DNA from: Bryobacterales bacterium
GTDB lineage: Bacteria > Acidobacteriota > Terriglobia > Bryobacterales > Bryobacteraceae
Reading direction: 5' to 3'
DNA: 64,000 nt
Assembly: GCA_016716385.1 (NCBI GenBank)
Contig: JADJWL010000005.1
Location: 1-64,000 of the forward strand
The translations under genes and the position numbers were made by a program. Below the pieces are notes generated by a model. That model did no database searches and was not told the DNA's origin. It was given only the letters and a program-made list of their open reading frames with translations. This document shows, piece by piece, positions 35,038 through 43,767 of this stretch; positions within the stretch are counted from its first letter, which is position 1; every line of letters begins with the position of its first letter.

Positions 35038-35472
35038 ATGGAAAAGAAGAGAGCGCCAGACGTCGTCAGCGACATCAACGTCACCCCAATGGTCGACGTG
35101 ATGCTCGTGCTGCTGATTATCTTCATGGTGATCACGCCGATGTTGTCGAAGGGCATCAGCGTGGACATGGTCAAGACTCGCAACCCGATCGACATGCAGG
35201 CTGCGGACAAGGAAGACGCAGTGCTGGTTGCGGTCAGCCGGGACGGCCGGGTCTATCTCGGCTCCACGCAGGTCAACCCGAATGACCTGCCGGCGAAAGT
35301 CCGGGATATGCTGACGGGCCGCCTTGACAAGACGTGCTACCTGAAGTCCGATTCACGGGCAAGGTACGAGCGGGTTGTGGAAGTGGTAGACCAGATGCGT
35401 GCTGCCGGCGTCGACCAGCTTGGGCTGTTGACGGATAAGATTCAGGAAGCCGGAGCCGATCCGCTGGTCTGA
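35038..35472 (+). CDS. exbD: ExbD/TolR-family protein (copy 1)
   Basis: A 144-residue single-span protein: DVVSDINVTPMVDVMLVLLIIFMVITPML contains the membrane helix with the essential aspartate (MVDVMLVL), then a periplasmic domain (KEDAVLVAVSRDGRVYLGS...YERVVEVVDQMRAAGVDQLGLLTD). Works in the ExbB-ExbD motor. The ATG at 35038 directly follows a GGGAGAG site. Confidence 0.94.
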   Translation: MEKKRAPDVVSDINVTPMVDVMLVLLIIFMVITPMLSKGISVDMVKTRNPIDMQAADKEDAVLVAVSRDGRVYLGSTQVNPNDLPAKVRDMLTGRLDKTCYLKSDSRARYERVVEVVDQMRAAGVDQLGLLTDKIQEAGADPLV

Positions 35473-35511
35473 CGGCCGGACCGAGATTTCGGATAAAGGA
35501 GTTCACAACCT

Positions 35512-35937
35512 ATGGGAATGAACGTTGGCGGTTCGGGCGGAGGGCCCAGAGCCGACATCAACATGACGCCGATGATCGACATTCTCCTGGTGTTGATCAT
35601 CATCTTCATGGTCATCACGCCACTGACCCCGAAAGGTCTCGACACGCTGGTTCCCCAACCGGCGCCGCCGAACCAGTCGGCTGACGCCGACCAGCGCACG
35701 GTGGTCGTGACGATCAACGCGGACCGGTCCATGATGATCAACCAGGAGGCGACTGAAGAGAGCATGCTTGGCGGCCGTCTCGAGGAGATCTTCAAAACGC
35801 GCGCCGAGCGGGTGATCTTCGTCAAGGGCGACCCGAATCTCGAATTCGAGGCCGTAGCGAAGGTGATCGATATTGCCAAGGGTGCCGGCATTGACAAGGT
35901 GGGTCTGATGACTCCCGGAGTGGAGAAGGGCGAGTGA
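35512..35937 (+). CDS. exbD: ExbD/TolR-family protein (copy 2)
   Basis: A 141-residue second ExbD with glycine-rich N-terminus and the same helix signature (ADINMTPMIDILLVLIIIFMVITPLT), followed by a periplasmic domain (RTVVVTINADRSMMINQEA...). AAAGGAG lies before the ATG. Two ExbD genes after one ExbB suggest a heteromeric ExbD pair. Its stop overlaps the next gene's start region. Confidence 0.94.
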   Translation: MGMNVGGSGGGPRADINMTPMIDILLVLIIIFMVITPLTPKGLDTLVPQPAPPNQSADADQRTVVVTINADRSMMINQEATEESMLGGRLEEIFKTRAERVIFVKGDPNLEFEAVAKVIDIAKGAGIDKVGLMTPGVEKGE

Positions 35938-36734
35938 TGAACCGAACTCTTCTTGCCACCGTCGCGATTGCCGCGCTCGCGCTCGCGTCGACTGGCTGCG
36001 ACAAGCTCAAAGCGCGCGACAACCTCAACAAAGGTGTCCAGGCGTTTAAGGGCGCGAAGTACCAGGAGGCGACCAACTTCTTCCTGAAGTCGGTGGAGCT
36101 CGAGCCCGACAATCCCAATACGCACCTGTACCTCGCTACGGCGTACATGAGCCAGTACATCCCCGGCGCGGAGTCCGACGAAAACAACCAGATGGCTACC
36201 AACGCCGAAAAGGGATTCCGGAGGGTGTTGGAGATCGACCCGCAGAATGAACTGGCCATCGCGTCGATCGCCTCTCTGAAGTTCAATCAGAAGAAGTTCG
36301 ACGAGGCCGTTGAGTGGAACAAGAAGCTCATCGCGGCCAACCCGCAGAATAAGGACGCCTACTACACGCTCGGCGTCATCGCCTGGACCAACTGGCTGCA
36401 ACCTAACCGGGAAGCGCGCATCAAGATGAACATGAAGCCGGAGGATCCGGGGCCTCTCAAGGATAAGAAGATCCGCGAGGAACTCCGCGACCAGTACATG
36501 GCCACCCTCGACGAGGGGATCAAGAACATGGCCAAGGCGCTGGAGATCGATCCGGAATACGACGAGGCAATGGCGTACATGAACCTCCTGATCCGCTATC
36601 GTGCGGACCTGCTGGACACTCCGGAAGAGTACCAGAAGGCGGTCGCCGTCGCCGATGAGTGGGTGCAAAAGGCCCTTGCAACGAAGAAGATGAAGGCTGA
36701 ACGGCAGCCCGTCGCCGGATTTACCACCGAGTAG
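35937..36734 (+). CDS. TPR-repeat lipoprotein
   Basis: A 265-residue protein with lipobox ASTGC (Cys20) and then tetratricopeptide repeats (NLNKGVQAFKGAKYQEATNFFLKSVELEPDNPNTHLYLATAY; DEAVEWNKKLIAANPQNKDAYYTLGVIAW; KNMAKALEIDPEYDEAMAYM, given as separate units). It ends the envelope-energiser operon, coupled to exbD copy 2. By analogy with Tol-Pal-associated TPR proteins it may be a periplasmic scaffold for the motor; this is inference from position. A terminator follows. Confidence 0.85.
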   Translation: MNRTLLATVAIAALALASTGCDKLKARDNLNKGVQAFKGAKYQEATNFFLKSVELEPDNPNTHLYLATAYMSQYIPGAESDENNQMATNAEKGFRRVLEIDPQNELAIASIASLKFNQKKFDEAVEWNKKLIAANPQNKDAYYTLGVIAWTNWLQPNREARIKMNMKPEDPGPLKDKKIREELRDQYMATLDEGIKNMAKALEIDPEYDEAMAYMNLLIRYRADLLDTPEEYQKAVAVADEWVQKALATKKMKAERQPVAGFTTE

Positions 36735-36755
36735 GAAATCTCCTCATAGGGGACC

Positions 36756-36804
36756 AGGGCCCGTGGAGCTGCCAGGCTCACAAGCGGGCCCTTCGTCTTT
36801 TCCA
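36756..36804 (+). terminator. Rho-independent terminator-like hairpin after the ExbB/ExbD operon
   Basis: AGGGCCCG at 36756-36763 pairs perfectly with CGGGCCCT at 36785-36792, and the second arm is followed by TCGTCTTTT. The stem lies 22 bases after the TPR lipoprotein stop. The loop of 21 bases is long but may itself pair in part. Confidence 0.6.
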
Positions 36805-36823
36805 GGTTCTAGAATGGTAGAGA

Positions 36824-39034
36824 GTGGCCACTGAATCGATTGGAGTGCCGGTGCCTCCGGCAGTAGCCCGCCTCTACGAGGCTGTGGTTTCGCTCGTGCG
36901 CGAGTACCGGCCCGCCGAAGAGCTGGTAAGCCTGGAGACGGCCTATCAGTACGCGGTCGAGCGCCACGGACTCCAACTGCGTAAGTCGGGCGAACCCTAC
37001 ATGATTCACCCGCTGGGTGTGGCCGAGATCCTCGCCTCGATGCGGATGGACGTGCCCACCATCCAGACGGGCCTGCTGCACGACGTCGTCGAAGATACCG
37101 ACACCGGGATAGAAGAGATCGCGAAGCGCTTCGGTGACGACGTGGCGCGCTGCGTCAACGGTGTCACCAAGCTCAGCAAGATCGACTTCTATTCTCCAGA
37201 AGACCGCCAGGCCGAGAACTACCGCAAGATGCTGCTGGCGATGGTGGACGACATCCGGGTCATCATCGTGAAGTTGGCCGACCGCCTGCACAACATGCGG
37301 ACGCTCGATTACCTGACGCCCGAACGGCAGGAGCGGATCGCGGCGGAGACGCTGGAGATTTACGCCCCGATCGCGCACCGCCTGGGAATGGGCAAAATGC
37401 GGGGCGAACTGGAAGACCTGGCATTCCGTTACTTCGACCATGATGCCTACGAGGAGATCACCAAGGCGCTCGAGGCACGCCGCCTGGCAAACGAAGAATC
37501 CCTGCACGCTGTCCAGCAGCAGGTGGAGGCTGAACTCCGGCGGGAGGGCATCCCGGCACGTGTCGAGTCACGAATCAAGAGGCCGTATTCGATTTACCAG
37601 AAGATGAAGCGCCAGAAGATCGGAGTCGACCAGGTGTACGACCTGCTGGCGCTGCGCATCATCACCGATTCCGTCAAGAATTGCTATGCCGCGCTAGGGG
37701 TGATCCACAACGAATGGCGTCCGGTGCCTGGACGCATCAAGGACTTCATCGCCATGCCCAGGCCGAACCTGTATCAGGCGCTGCATACGTCCGTGATCGG
37801 CGGACACGGCACGCCTTTCGAGGTTCAGATCCGCACCGAAGAGATGCACCGCGTCGCCGAAGAGGGAATCGCGGCGCACTGGAAGTACAAGGAAGGCAAG
37901 AAGGGTCCGGCGCCGGACGACCAGCGAATCGCCTGGCTCCGCCATCTGGTCGAATGGCAGCGGGAAATGCGGGACTCGACCGACTTCATGTCCACGCTCA
38001 AAGTGGACCTGTATCCGGACGAAGTCTATACGTTCTCGCCGCGAGGCAAGGTCGTCGTCCTGCCGAAAGATGCGACGCCTATCGATTTCGCCTACGCGAT
38101 CCACTCCGACGTGGGCAACACGTGCGTCGGCGCGAAGGTCAACGGACGGATCGTCAACCTGCGGTATGGGTTGCGCAACGGCGACATCGTCGAGATCCTG
38201 ACGCAGCCCAACCACCTGCCGAGCAAGGACTGGCTGACCGTCGTCAAGACGTCGCGCGCCAGGAACCGCATCCGGCAAGTGATCAACCAGGCGGCGCGCG
38301 CCCAGGCAATCGATATTGGCGAGAAATACCTGGAGAAGGAGGCGCGCCGTCTCGGCGTCGCGCTCGGCAGGATTTCAAAGAACGACTTGGATCGCGTCGC
38401 CGGTGAGTACGGGTTCAGTAAGGCCGAGGATCTTTATGCGGGCTTGGGATACGGGCGGTATTCGGCGCGGCAGGTCCTGCTCAAGGCCGCGCCGGACCAG
38501 GTGCCGGCCGAAGCCGTCCCGGAGAAGGATTCCTCCGTGGCGTCTGACGTGGTCCGTCCCGTTGCGCCGGCGCACGACCCAGGGCTTGTCCTGCGCGTCA
38601 AGGGCAGCGACGACCTGCTGGTCTACCGCGCCAAGTGCTGCAATCCGATCAGCGGCGAGCCGATTATCGGATACGTGACACGCGGCAAGGGTGTGGCCGT
38701 GCATTCCCGGGTATGCTCGAACGTCCAGAGCCTGCTCTACGAAGCGGAGCGGAAGATCGATGTCGAATGGTCGCGCTCCGGGTCCGACTCGTTTGCCGTC
38801 AAGCTGGTGATCCGCACCGACGACCGGCCCGGCCTGCTGAATCAGCTCACGTCCGTGCTGTCACAGGAGAATACGAACATCCGGAGTCTTGAGGCACGGT
38901 CCGAAGCGGAGACGGGCGAGGGCGCGATCGTGGAAATGACCGTGGACGTCCGGGACAAGAAGCAACTGGAGAAACTCATGGGCGCGATGCGCCGGATTTC
39001 GGGAGTCCGGGACGTGGAGCGCCTGCTCAACTAG
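36824..39034 (+). CDS. Bifunctional (p)ppGpp synthetase/hydrolase, Rel/SpoT family
   Basis: A 736-residue enzyme. HD hydrolase domain with H62 and HDVVEDT at 86-92; synthetase domain with SRIKRPYSIYQKM, YDLLALRIITD, GRIKDFIAMPRPNLYQALHTSV (family: PKPNGYQSLHTTV) and EVQIRTEEMH; TGS domain (VYTFSPRGKVVVLPKDATPIDFAYAIH); zinc-finger-like CC region; and a C-terminal ACT domain. Both catalytic halves keep their key residues, so it should make and degrade the stringent-response alarmone. The GTG start at 36824 lies 31 bases after the terminator hairpin. Confidence 0.95.
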   Translation: MATESIGVPVPPAVARLYEAVVSLVREYRPAEELVSLETAYQYAVERHGLQLRKSGEPYMIHPLGVAEILASMRMDVPTIQTGLLHDVVEDTDTGIEEIAKRFGDDVARCVNGVTKLSKIDFYSPEDRQAENYRKMLLAMVDDIRVIIVKLADRLHNMRTLDYLTPERQERIAAETLEIYAPIAHRLGMGKMRGELEDLAFRYFDHDAYEEITKALEARRLANEESLHAVQQQVEAELRREGIPARVESRIKRPYSIYQKMKRQKIGVDQVYDLLALRIITDSVKNCYAALGVIHNEWRPVPGRIKDFIAMPRPNLYQALHTSVIGGHGTPFEVQIRTEEMHRVAEEGIAAHWKYKEGKKGPAPDDQRIAWLRHLVEWQREMRDSTDFMSTLKVDLYPDEVYTFSPRGKVVVLPKDATPIDFAYAIHSDVGNTCVGAKVNGRIVNLRYGLRNGDIVEILTQPNHLPSKDWLTVVKTSRARNRIRQVINQAARAQAIDIGEKYLEKEARRLGVALGRISKNDLDRVAGEYGFSKAEDLYAGLGYGRYSARQVLLKAAPDQVPAEAVPEKDSSVASDVVRPVAPAHDPGLVLRVKGSDDLLVYRAKCCNPISGEPIIGYVTRGKGVAVHSRVCSNVQSLLYEAERKIDVEWSRSGSDSFAVKLVIRTDDRPGLLNQLTSVLSQENTNIRSLEARSEAETGEGAIVEMTVDVRDKKQLEKLMGAMRRISGVRDVERLLN

Positions 39035-39048
39035 GGTAAGGTGGAGTG

Positions 39049-39414
39049 ATGACGCCCCAGTTGACCGGCGCGGATCCGGAACACATTTCGATCTCGAAGT
39101 CGAAGGGTATCCACATCGACTGGAAGGACGGGCACCGGAGCGAGTACGGCCTGAAGTATCTTCGCCATCACTGCCCTTGTGCGACCTGCACCGGTGCTCA
39201 CGGGACGCCGCCCCAGGCGCCCCCGATTGAGTCGTCCCCGTTCCAGATGTATCAGCCGCCGCTCCGCATTCTGAGCGTCGAACCAGTGGGGAGTTACGCC
39301 ATCCGCATCGCCTGGAGCGACGGCCACTCGACAGGCATTTATTCGTACGATCACTTGAGGAGGATTTGCCCGCACGCGCAGTGTGCCGGGACGGGCGCCG
39401 CGGACAAGTCATGA
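39049..39414 (+). CDS. DUF971 (GBBH-like N-terminal domain) protein
   Basis: A 121-residue single-domain protein with the family marks IDWKDGHRSEYGLKYLRHHCPCATC, then SVEPVGSYAIRIAWSDGHSTGIYSYDHLRRICP. The CPCATC cysteines and a later C may bind a metal or Fe-S cluster. Members occur next to Fe-S carrier (ApbC/Mrp) genes in other bacteria; no such gene is present here. It starts 15 bases after rel. Confidence 0.85.
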   Translation: MTPQLTGADPEHISISKSKGIHIDWKDGHRSEYGLKYLRHHCPCATCTGAHGTPPQAPPIESSPFQMYQPPLRILSVEPVGSYAIRIAWSDGHSTGIYSYDHLRRICPHAQCAGTGAADKS

Positions 39415-39854
39415 GCTTCTCCGATCACCTTGAAAACGATCTGAAAAACCTCGAAGGCTTCGAGGAGCGACGAGCGGCAAACGCCAGGCCGAAGGCGAAG
39501 CCGCGGATGGACCCGAAGCAGGTGCAGGCGCTCGCCGCCCTTAACGACAAGCTGCGCAACGGACGCTTCACCGCCGACCTGCTGCGCACCGCGACTCGCG
39601 TCGGGCACGGATACCGCACCAAAGTGCGCATGACCTGGCTGGGCCCGACGCTGCGCCTGGAGGCACGGGAGCACCGGTTGGACCTCCGCGCGGAGCCCGA
39701 TGGCGTCCGGGCGCACTTCTCGGTGGACGGACAGGAGCAAGGGACGCGGCGGGTCGACCTCGACGGAAGCGGTGAGGAGTTCGCGCGCAACTGGATGGAA
39801 GCCGTGGGCCCGGCGCCTCCTCCCGCTCCGGTGCCCGAGCTCGACGCCGACTAG
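39411..39854 (+). CDS. Small protein of unknown function
   Basis: A 147-residue protein starting MSFSDHLENDLKNLEGFEE; its ATG overlaps the DUF971 stop (ATGA). A charged helical N-terminus (residues 1-60) is followed by a beta-rich part (KVRMTWLGPTLRLEAREHRLDLRAEPDGVRAHFSVDG) and a proline-rich acidic tail. No family is recognised and no signal peptide is present. Convergent with the glycosyltransferase fusion, overlapping its stop by 4 bases. Confidence 0.75.
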   Translation: MSFSDHLENDLKNLEGFEERRAANARPKAKPRMDPKQVQALAALNDKLRNGRFTADLLRTATRVGHGYRTKVRMTWLGPTLRLEAREHRLDLRAEPDGVRAHFSVDGQEQGTRRVDLDGSGEEFARNWMEAVGPAPPPAPVPELDAD

Positions 39855-41356
39855 CCGGGTCCGGGGCGCTTTGCCCTGGCCACCAGCATGGTCTGGTAGC
39901 CGAGCAGGCCGGGCAGGAGCCGCGTGGCGGCTGCCAACAGGGCGTTGATCGCCCGCATCAACGGATTCGCCGCGGGCAGACCCAGAACCAGTTCCACCGG
40001 CATGACGGTGGTCCGCTCCCGCACGATTTCGTAGCCACACTCCTCAAGCAGGCGCCGCGCCGTGCGTCGCGTGAAGAAGCGCAGGTGGGTGCGGTCCAGA
40101 ATTCCGCGATCCGCGTAGTCGAAACGGCCCAGCAGTAACATCGCCCGTACCGTGATGTTCGCCACGTTCGGGACCGAAACGATCACCTGGCCGTTCGGAC
40201 CCAGCAGGTTCCGGCACACGCGCAGAATCGCTTCCGGCCGCGGAAGGTGCTCGATCACATCCATCAGCAGCACTTTGTCGAAAGACGGCCGATCGAGCAA
40301 GTCGAGCGCGGGTTCCAGACCCTGCATCAGGTCGCAGCGAATGTATTGCTCCATGGACTCGACCAGGCGGGGCCGCTCCAGGATGTCGATCCCGGTCACG
40401 CGGTTCCCCTGCGCCGCGAGGCGTTCGGCGATCATGCCCTCGCCGCACCCGACGTCGAGCACCGCCTGGTTCGCGCCCACTTCCCGGAAGAGGTAGTCGT
40501 GGCTGGAGTGCCGGCTCTCCTTGAGCGGATAGTGCACCCAGTATTCGGCGAACTCGGCGTGGCGCGTCACCGACCGCGTCGTCTGGCGGTAGCGGCCCAC
40601 CGCGCGCACGACGTCCTTGGCGTACTTCATGCCGTTCACGTAGCAGATCTCGCCGCCGTAATAGGTAGGAATGGGAACTTCTTTGATCCGGAACCCCTGG
40701 TGGTGGAGCTTAATGATGATTTCGGTGTCGAAGTGGAAATCATCGGTCATGTGGGTGAAGTCGATCTGGCGCAGCGCTTCCAGCGAGTAGGCGCGGTAGC
40801 CGCTGTGAAACTCGGTCAGATTCAAACCGAGAGCCCGGTTTTCGAGCGCCGTCAGGATCTTGTTTCCGGTGAACTTGTAGAGCGGCATGCCCCCCTTGAG
40901 GGGCCCGCCGTAATCCCGCATCATGCGCGAGCCGAACACGGCATCGGCTTCGCCGGCCACGATCGGATGGTAGAGATGAGACAGGATTTCCGGCGCGTAC
41001 TGGCCATCCCCATGCAGGAGAACCACGGCGTCGAAACCGTTCTCAATGAAATACCGGTAACCCGCCTTCTGATTCCCGCCGTAGCCCAGGTTCTTCTGGT
41101 GCCGGATCGCATGCAGCTTCTCGATGCGGGCTGTTTCCTTATAGCCCACAGCCAGTTCATACGTCGCATCACTCGACGCGTCGTCGAAGATGACCACTTC
41201 GGATACGTTATCCCACGTTTCCGGTTGGATCCGCTTGAGAACGCTCACCAGCGTGGTCACTGCATTGTAGGCCACGATGAGGATGCCGATCTTCTTCCCG
41301 CGGGCATCGGCGAGAGCCGTATTTCGTTCCGGTTGCAGCGCCTGTTTGACGGCCAT
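39851..41356 (-). CDS. Fusion of GT2 glycosyltransferase and SAM-dependent methyltransferase
   Basis: A 501-residue two-domain protein. Residues about 20-260 are a GT-A glycosyltransferase family 2 domain (GILIVAYNAVTTLVSVLKRI, IFDDASSDAT, nucleotide/metal loop LLHGDGQY, YRAYSLEALR). Residues about 290-450 are a class I methyltransferase (AVLDVGCGEGMIAERLAAQGNRVTGIDI, DVIEHLPRPEAIL, FFTRRTARRLLEECGY). It resembles dolichyl-phosphate-mannose-synthase-like enzymes joined to a methyltransferase. ATG 41356 has a GGGAG site; an ATG four codons upstream is possible. It likely makes a methylated glycolipid or polysaccharide intermediate. Confidence 0.88.
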   Translation of the reverse strand: MAVKQALQPERNTALADARGKKIGILIVAYNAVTTLVSVLKRIQPETWDNVSEVVIFDDASSDATYELAVGYKETARIEKLHAIRHQKNLGYGGNQKAGYRYFIENGFDAVVLLHGDGQYAPEILSHLYHPIVAGEADAVFGSRMMRDYGGPLKGGMPLYKFTGNKILTALENRALGLNLTEFHSGYRAYSLEALRQIDFTHMTDDFHFDTEIIIKLHHQGFRIKEVPIPTYYGGEICYVNGMKYAKDVVRAVGRYRQTTRSVTRHAEFAEYWVHYPLKESRHSSHDYLFREVGANQAVLDVGCGEGMIAERLAAQGNRVTGIDILERPRLVESMEQYIRCDLMQGLEPALDLLDRPSFDKVLLMDVIEHLPRPEAILRVCRNLLGPNGQVIVSVPNVANITVRAMLLLGRFDYADRGILDRTHLRFFTRRTARRLLEECGYEIVRERTTVMPVELVLGLPAANPLMRAINALLAAATRLLPGLLGYQTMLVARAKRPGPG

Positions 41357-41453
41357 CGGCTCTCCCATCGTAACAGGAACCGGTCTACTGGATTCAGATT
41401 ATTGGCGCAGCCTGACGCCCGCGGGATAATGGGGCCTGTGTTCGCGGCTGGTC

Positions 41454-42215
41454 ATGCGCAACTCATCCAAACTGCTTCCGCTCGGTGTGTTCGCCGCATT
41501 GACCCTGGCGTGGCACGCCGCCGTCGTGAGTTCGGAGCAGAGGCTGCTGCCCACGCCGTGGGAGGTTGTCCTGGGCATCGCCGAGCTGGCGCAGCGCGGG
41601 CTGCTGATCAAGTACGTTGTGGCTTCGCTCTTTCGCGTGACCTGGGGTTTCGCGGTGGCAGCGCTTCTGGCGATTCCGTTCGGCCTGTTCCTGGGCTGGT
41701 ACCGGCGGGGAGAAGCAGCGGTCAACCCGTTCCTTCAGATCCTGCGCCCGATCTCACCGCTGGCTTGGATTCCCATCTCCATTCTTTGGTTCGGGGTGGG
41801 CGATGGGGCGGCAATCTACCTGATCTTTCTCGCCTCTTTCCTGCCTCTGGCGGTGACAGCGATGAACGCGGGGCGGAATGTACTGGACGTGCACCTCAAC
41901 GCCGGGCGGAACTTCGGACTCAGCCAGACTCAACTGATCCTGCGCGTGCTGTATCCCTCGGTGTTGCCGCAGTTGATCGTCGGGCTACGGATCACGTTGG
42001 GGATAGCCTGGCTCGTCGTGGTCGCAGCTGAGATGATCGCCGTCAACTCCGGACTCGGCTTTCTGATCGTCGATGCCCGCAATGCGGGGAATCGCTATGA
42101 CCTTGTCGTTGCCGGCATGCTCATGATCGGCCTGATCGGGCTGCTGCTGGATGCCGGCATGCGGAGCCTCGCCAATCTGAAAATCCTGCGATGGGGCCGC
42201 GCCGCCTCGAGCTGA
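41454..42215 (+). CDS. ABC transporter permease, SsuC/TauC/NrtB type (A)
   Basis: A 253-residue inner-membrane permease with about six helices and the EAA loop (LNAGRNFGLSQTQLILRVLYPSVLPQLIVGLRITLGIAW). It belongs to the nitrate/sulfonate/taurine group. It opens an operon of permease A, ATPase, permease B and substrate-binding protein. Permease B is a close paralogue (shared PISPLAWIPISI and IFLASF segments), so the two probably form a heterodimer. Divergent from the glycosyltransferase fusion with 97 bases between. Confidence 0.92.
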   Translation: MRNSSKLLPLGVFAALTLAWHAAVVSSEQRLLPTPWEVVLGIAELAQRGLLIKYVVASLFRVTWGFAVAALLAIPFGLFLGWYRRGEAAVNPFLQILRPISPLAWIPISILWFGVGDGAAIYLIFLASFLPLAVTAMNAGRNVLDVHLNAGRNFGLSQTQLILRVLYPSVLPQLIVGLRITLGIAWLVVVAAEMIAVNSGLGFLIVDARNAGNRYDLVVAGMLMIGLIGLLLDAGMRSLANLKILRWGRAASS

Positions 42216-43000
42216 CCCTGGATCACTGTGTGAGCTACCCTGCATCCAACTCGACCAAGTTGTGCGTCTCGGGAGTCAACAAGACCTTCCGGCGCGATGG
42301 AAAATCCGTTCACGTCCTCGAAGATATCGACCTCACCGTGCGCGAGGGCGAGTTCGTCTGTATCCTCGGCCCGTCGGGTTGCGGTAAGTCGACGCTGCTG
42401 AACATCGTTGGAGGCTTCACGACGGCGACCTCGGGGAGGGTCGAGATCGACGGGGAGCCGGTAAGAGGGCCGGATCCGCGGCGCATCTTCGTCTTTCAGG
42501 AACGCGGGGTGTTTCCATGGCTGACGGTCGAGGGCAACATCTCCTTCGGACTCTTCAAACTGCCAAAGCACGAACGGGAGCGCCGCGTCTCGCATTACGT
42601 CCACATGGTCGGTCTCAAGGGCTTCGAGCAAAGCTATCCGCACGAACTCTCCGGCGGGATGAAGCAGCGGTTGGAAGTCGCGCGGGCGCTGGCGGTGAAT
42701 CCGGACATGCTGTTCCTCGACGAGCCGTTCGGCGCACTGGATTCGATCACCCGCCTGTTGATGCGCGGGGAATTGCTGCGGATCTGGCAGGCGGAACGGA
42801 AGACGATTCTGTTCGTGACGCACGATATCGACGAATCTGTGCAACTGGCTGACCGTGTCGTCGTCATGTCGGCGCGCCCGGCAACCATCCGCACGATCAT
42901 CGACATCGATATCCCCCATCCGCGCGAGCTCAGTTCCAGGCGCTACCTGGAATTGCGGGACGGGCTCCTCGACGAGATCGGCCTCGCGCACAAGGTCTAG
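42191..43000 (+). CDS. ABC transporter ATPase, SsuB/TauB/NrtD type
   Basis: A 269-residue nucleotide-binding subunit with Walker A GPSGCGKST, Q-loop FQERGVFPW, signature LSGGMKQR, Walker B MLFLDEPFGALD and H-loop VTHDIDES. The ATG at 42191 overlaps permease A by 25 bases; a GTG at 42230 would remove the unusual N-terminal residues and is equally possible. It powers import by the two permeases on either side. Confidence 0.93.
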   Translation: MGPRRLELTLDHCVSYPASNSTKLCVSGVNKTFRRDGKSVHVLEDIDLTVREGEFVCILGPSGCGKSTLLNIVGGFTTATSGRVEIDGEPVRGPDPRRIFVFQERGVFPWLTVEGNISFGLFKLPKHERERRVSHYVHMVGLKGFEQSYPHELSGGMKQRLEVARALAVNPDMLFLDEPFGALDSITRLLMRGELLRIWQAERKTILFVTHDIDESVQLADRVVVMSARPATIRTIIDIDIPHPRELSSRRYLELRDGLLDEIGLAHKV

Positions 43001-43005
43001 GCACG

Positions 43006-43767
43006 ATGAAGCCCTGGGAGCGAATCGCACTTCCTGTCGCGGCCGGAGCGGTGATCGTGGCCATCTGGATTGCCGCCGTCCACGTCTCGGGCACGACCGT
43101 GTTCCCGCTTCCCCAGCGCGTCCTTGCCGGGACGCAGGAACTTGCGGGTAAGGGAGTCCTCGGCAGTTATGTCCGCGACTCCCTGATGCGTGTCGGCGCC
43201 GGCTATCTGCTGGCCTTAGTGGCCGGAATTCCACTGGGGATCGCTCTCGGCTGGTACCCGCTGGCGGCGCGCTCCTTCAACCCCCTGATCCAGATGCTGC
43301 GTCCGATCAGCCCGCTGGCGTGGATTCCGATTTCGATTGTCCTGTTCGGAGTGGGAGACGAGGCGGCGGTCTTCCTCATCTTCCTGGCCTCGTTCTTCCC
43401 CATCGTGACCCAGACCATGAACGGGGTGAAGGAAGTGCCGGAGATGTTTCGCCTGGCTGGATTAAACTTCGGCCTGTCAGCGGCGCAGTTGTTCCGCCGC
43501 GTGCTCTTTCCCGCGGCCCTGCCGCAGATCGTCATGGGCTTGCGCATCGCACTTGGCATTGCCTGGCTCGTGGTGGTGGCCGCTGAAATGATCGCGGTCG
43601 ACTCGGGGCTCGGTTATCTCATCATCGACGCCAGAAACGCCGGCAAACGCTACGACCTCGTGGTGGCCGGCATGCTGATGATCGGCCTGATCGGCCTGGC
43701 GCTCGACACCGCCATCCGCCGTCTGGAAACACTACGTGCTCTTCGCTGGGGATTCCGCCATGAGTGA
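43006..43767 (+). CDS. ABC transporter permease, SsuC/TauC/NrtB type (B)
   Basis: A 253-residue paralogue of permease A with the same helix plan and EAA loop (FRLAGLNFGLSAAQLFRRVLFPAALPQIVMGL). The C-terminal halves are nearly identical (DSGLGYLIIDARNAGKRYDLVVAGMLMIGLIGL against NSGLGFLIVDARNAGNRYDLVVAGMLMIGLIGL), pointing to gene duplication within the operon. It starts 5 bases after the ATPase gene and overlaps the binding-protein gene by 8 bases. Confidence 0.93.
   Translation: MKPWERIALPVAAGAVIVAIWIAAVHVSGTTVFPLPQRVLAGTQELAGKGVLGSYVRDSLMRVGAGYLLALVAGIPLGIALGWYPLAARSFNPLIQMLRPISPLAWIPISIVLFGVGDEAAVFLIFLASFFPIVTQTMNGVKEVPEMFRLAGLNFGLSAAQLFRRVLFPAALPQIVMGLRIALGIAWLVVVAAEMIAVDSGLGYLIIDARNAGKRYDLVVAGMLMIGLIGLALDTAIRRLETLRALRWGFRHE

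Noticed and set aside
35442..36668. Minus-strand open frame of about 400 codons opposite exbD and the TPR lipoprotein
   Set aside because: Shadow; the plus-strand proteins have clear family motifs and ribosome sites.
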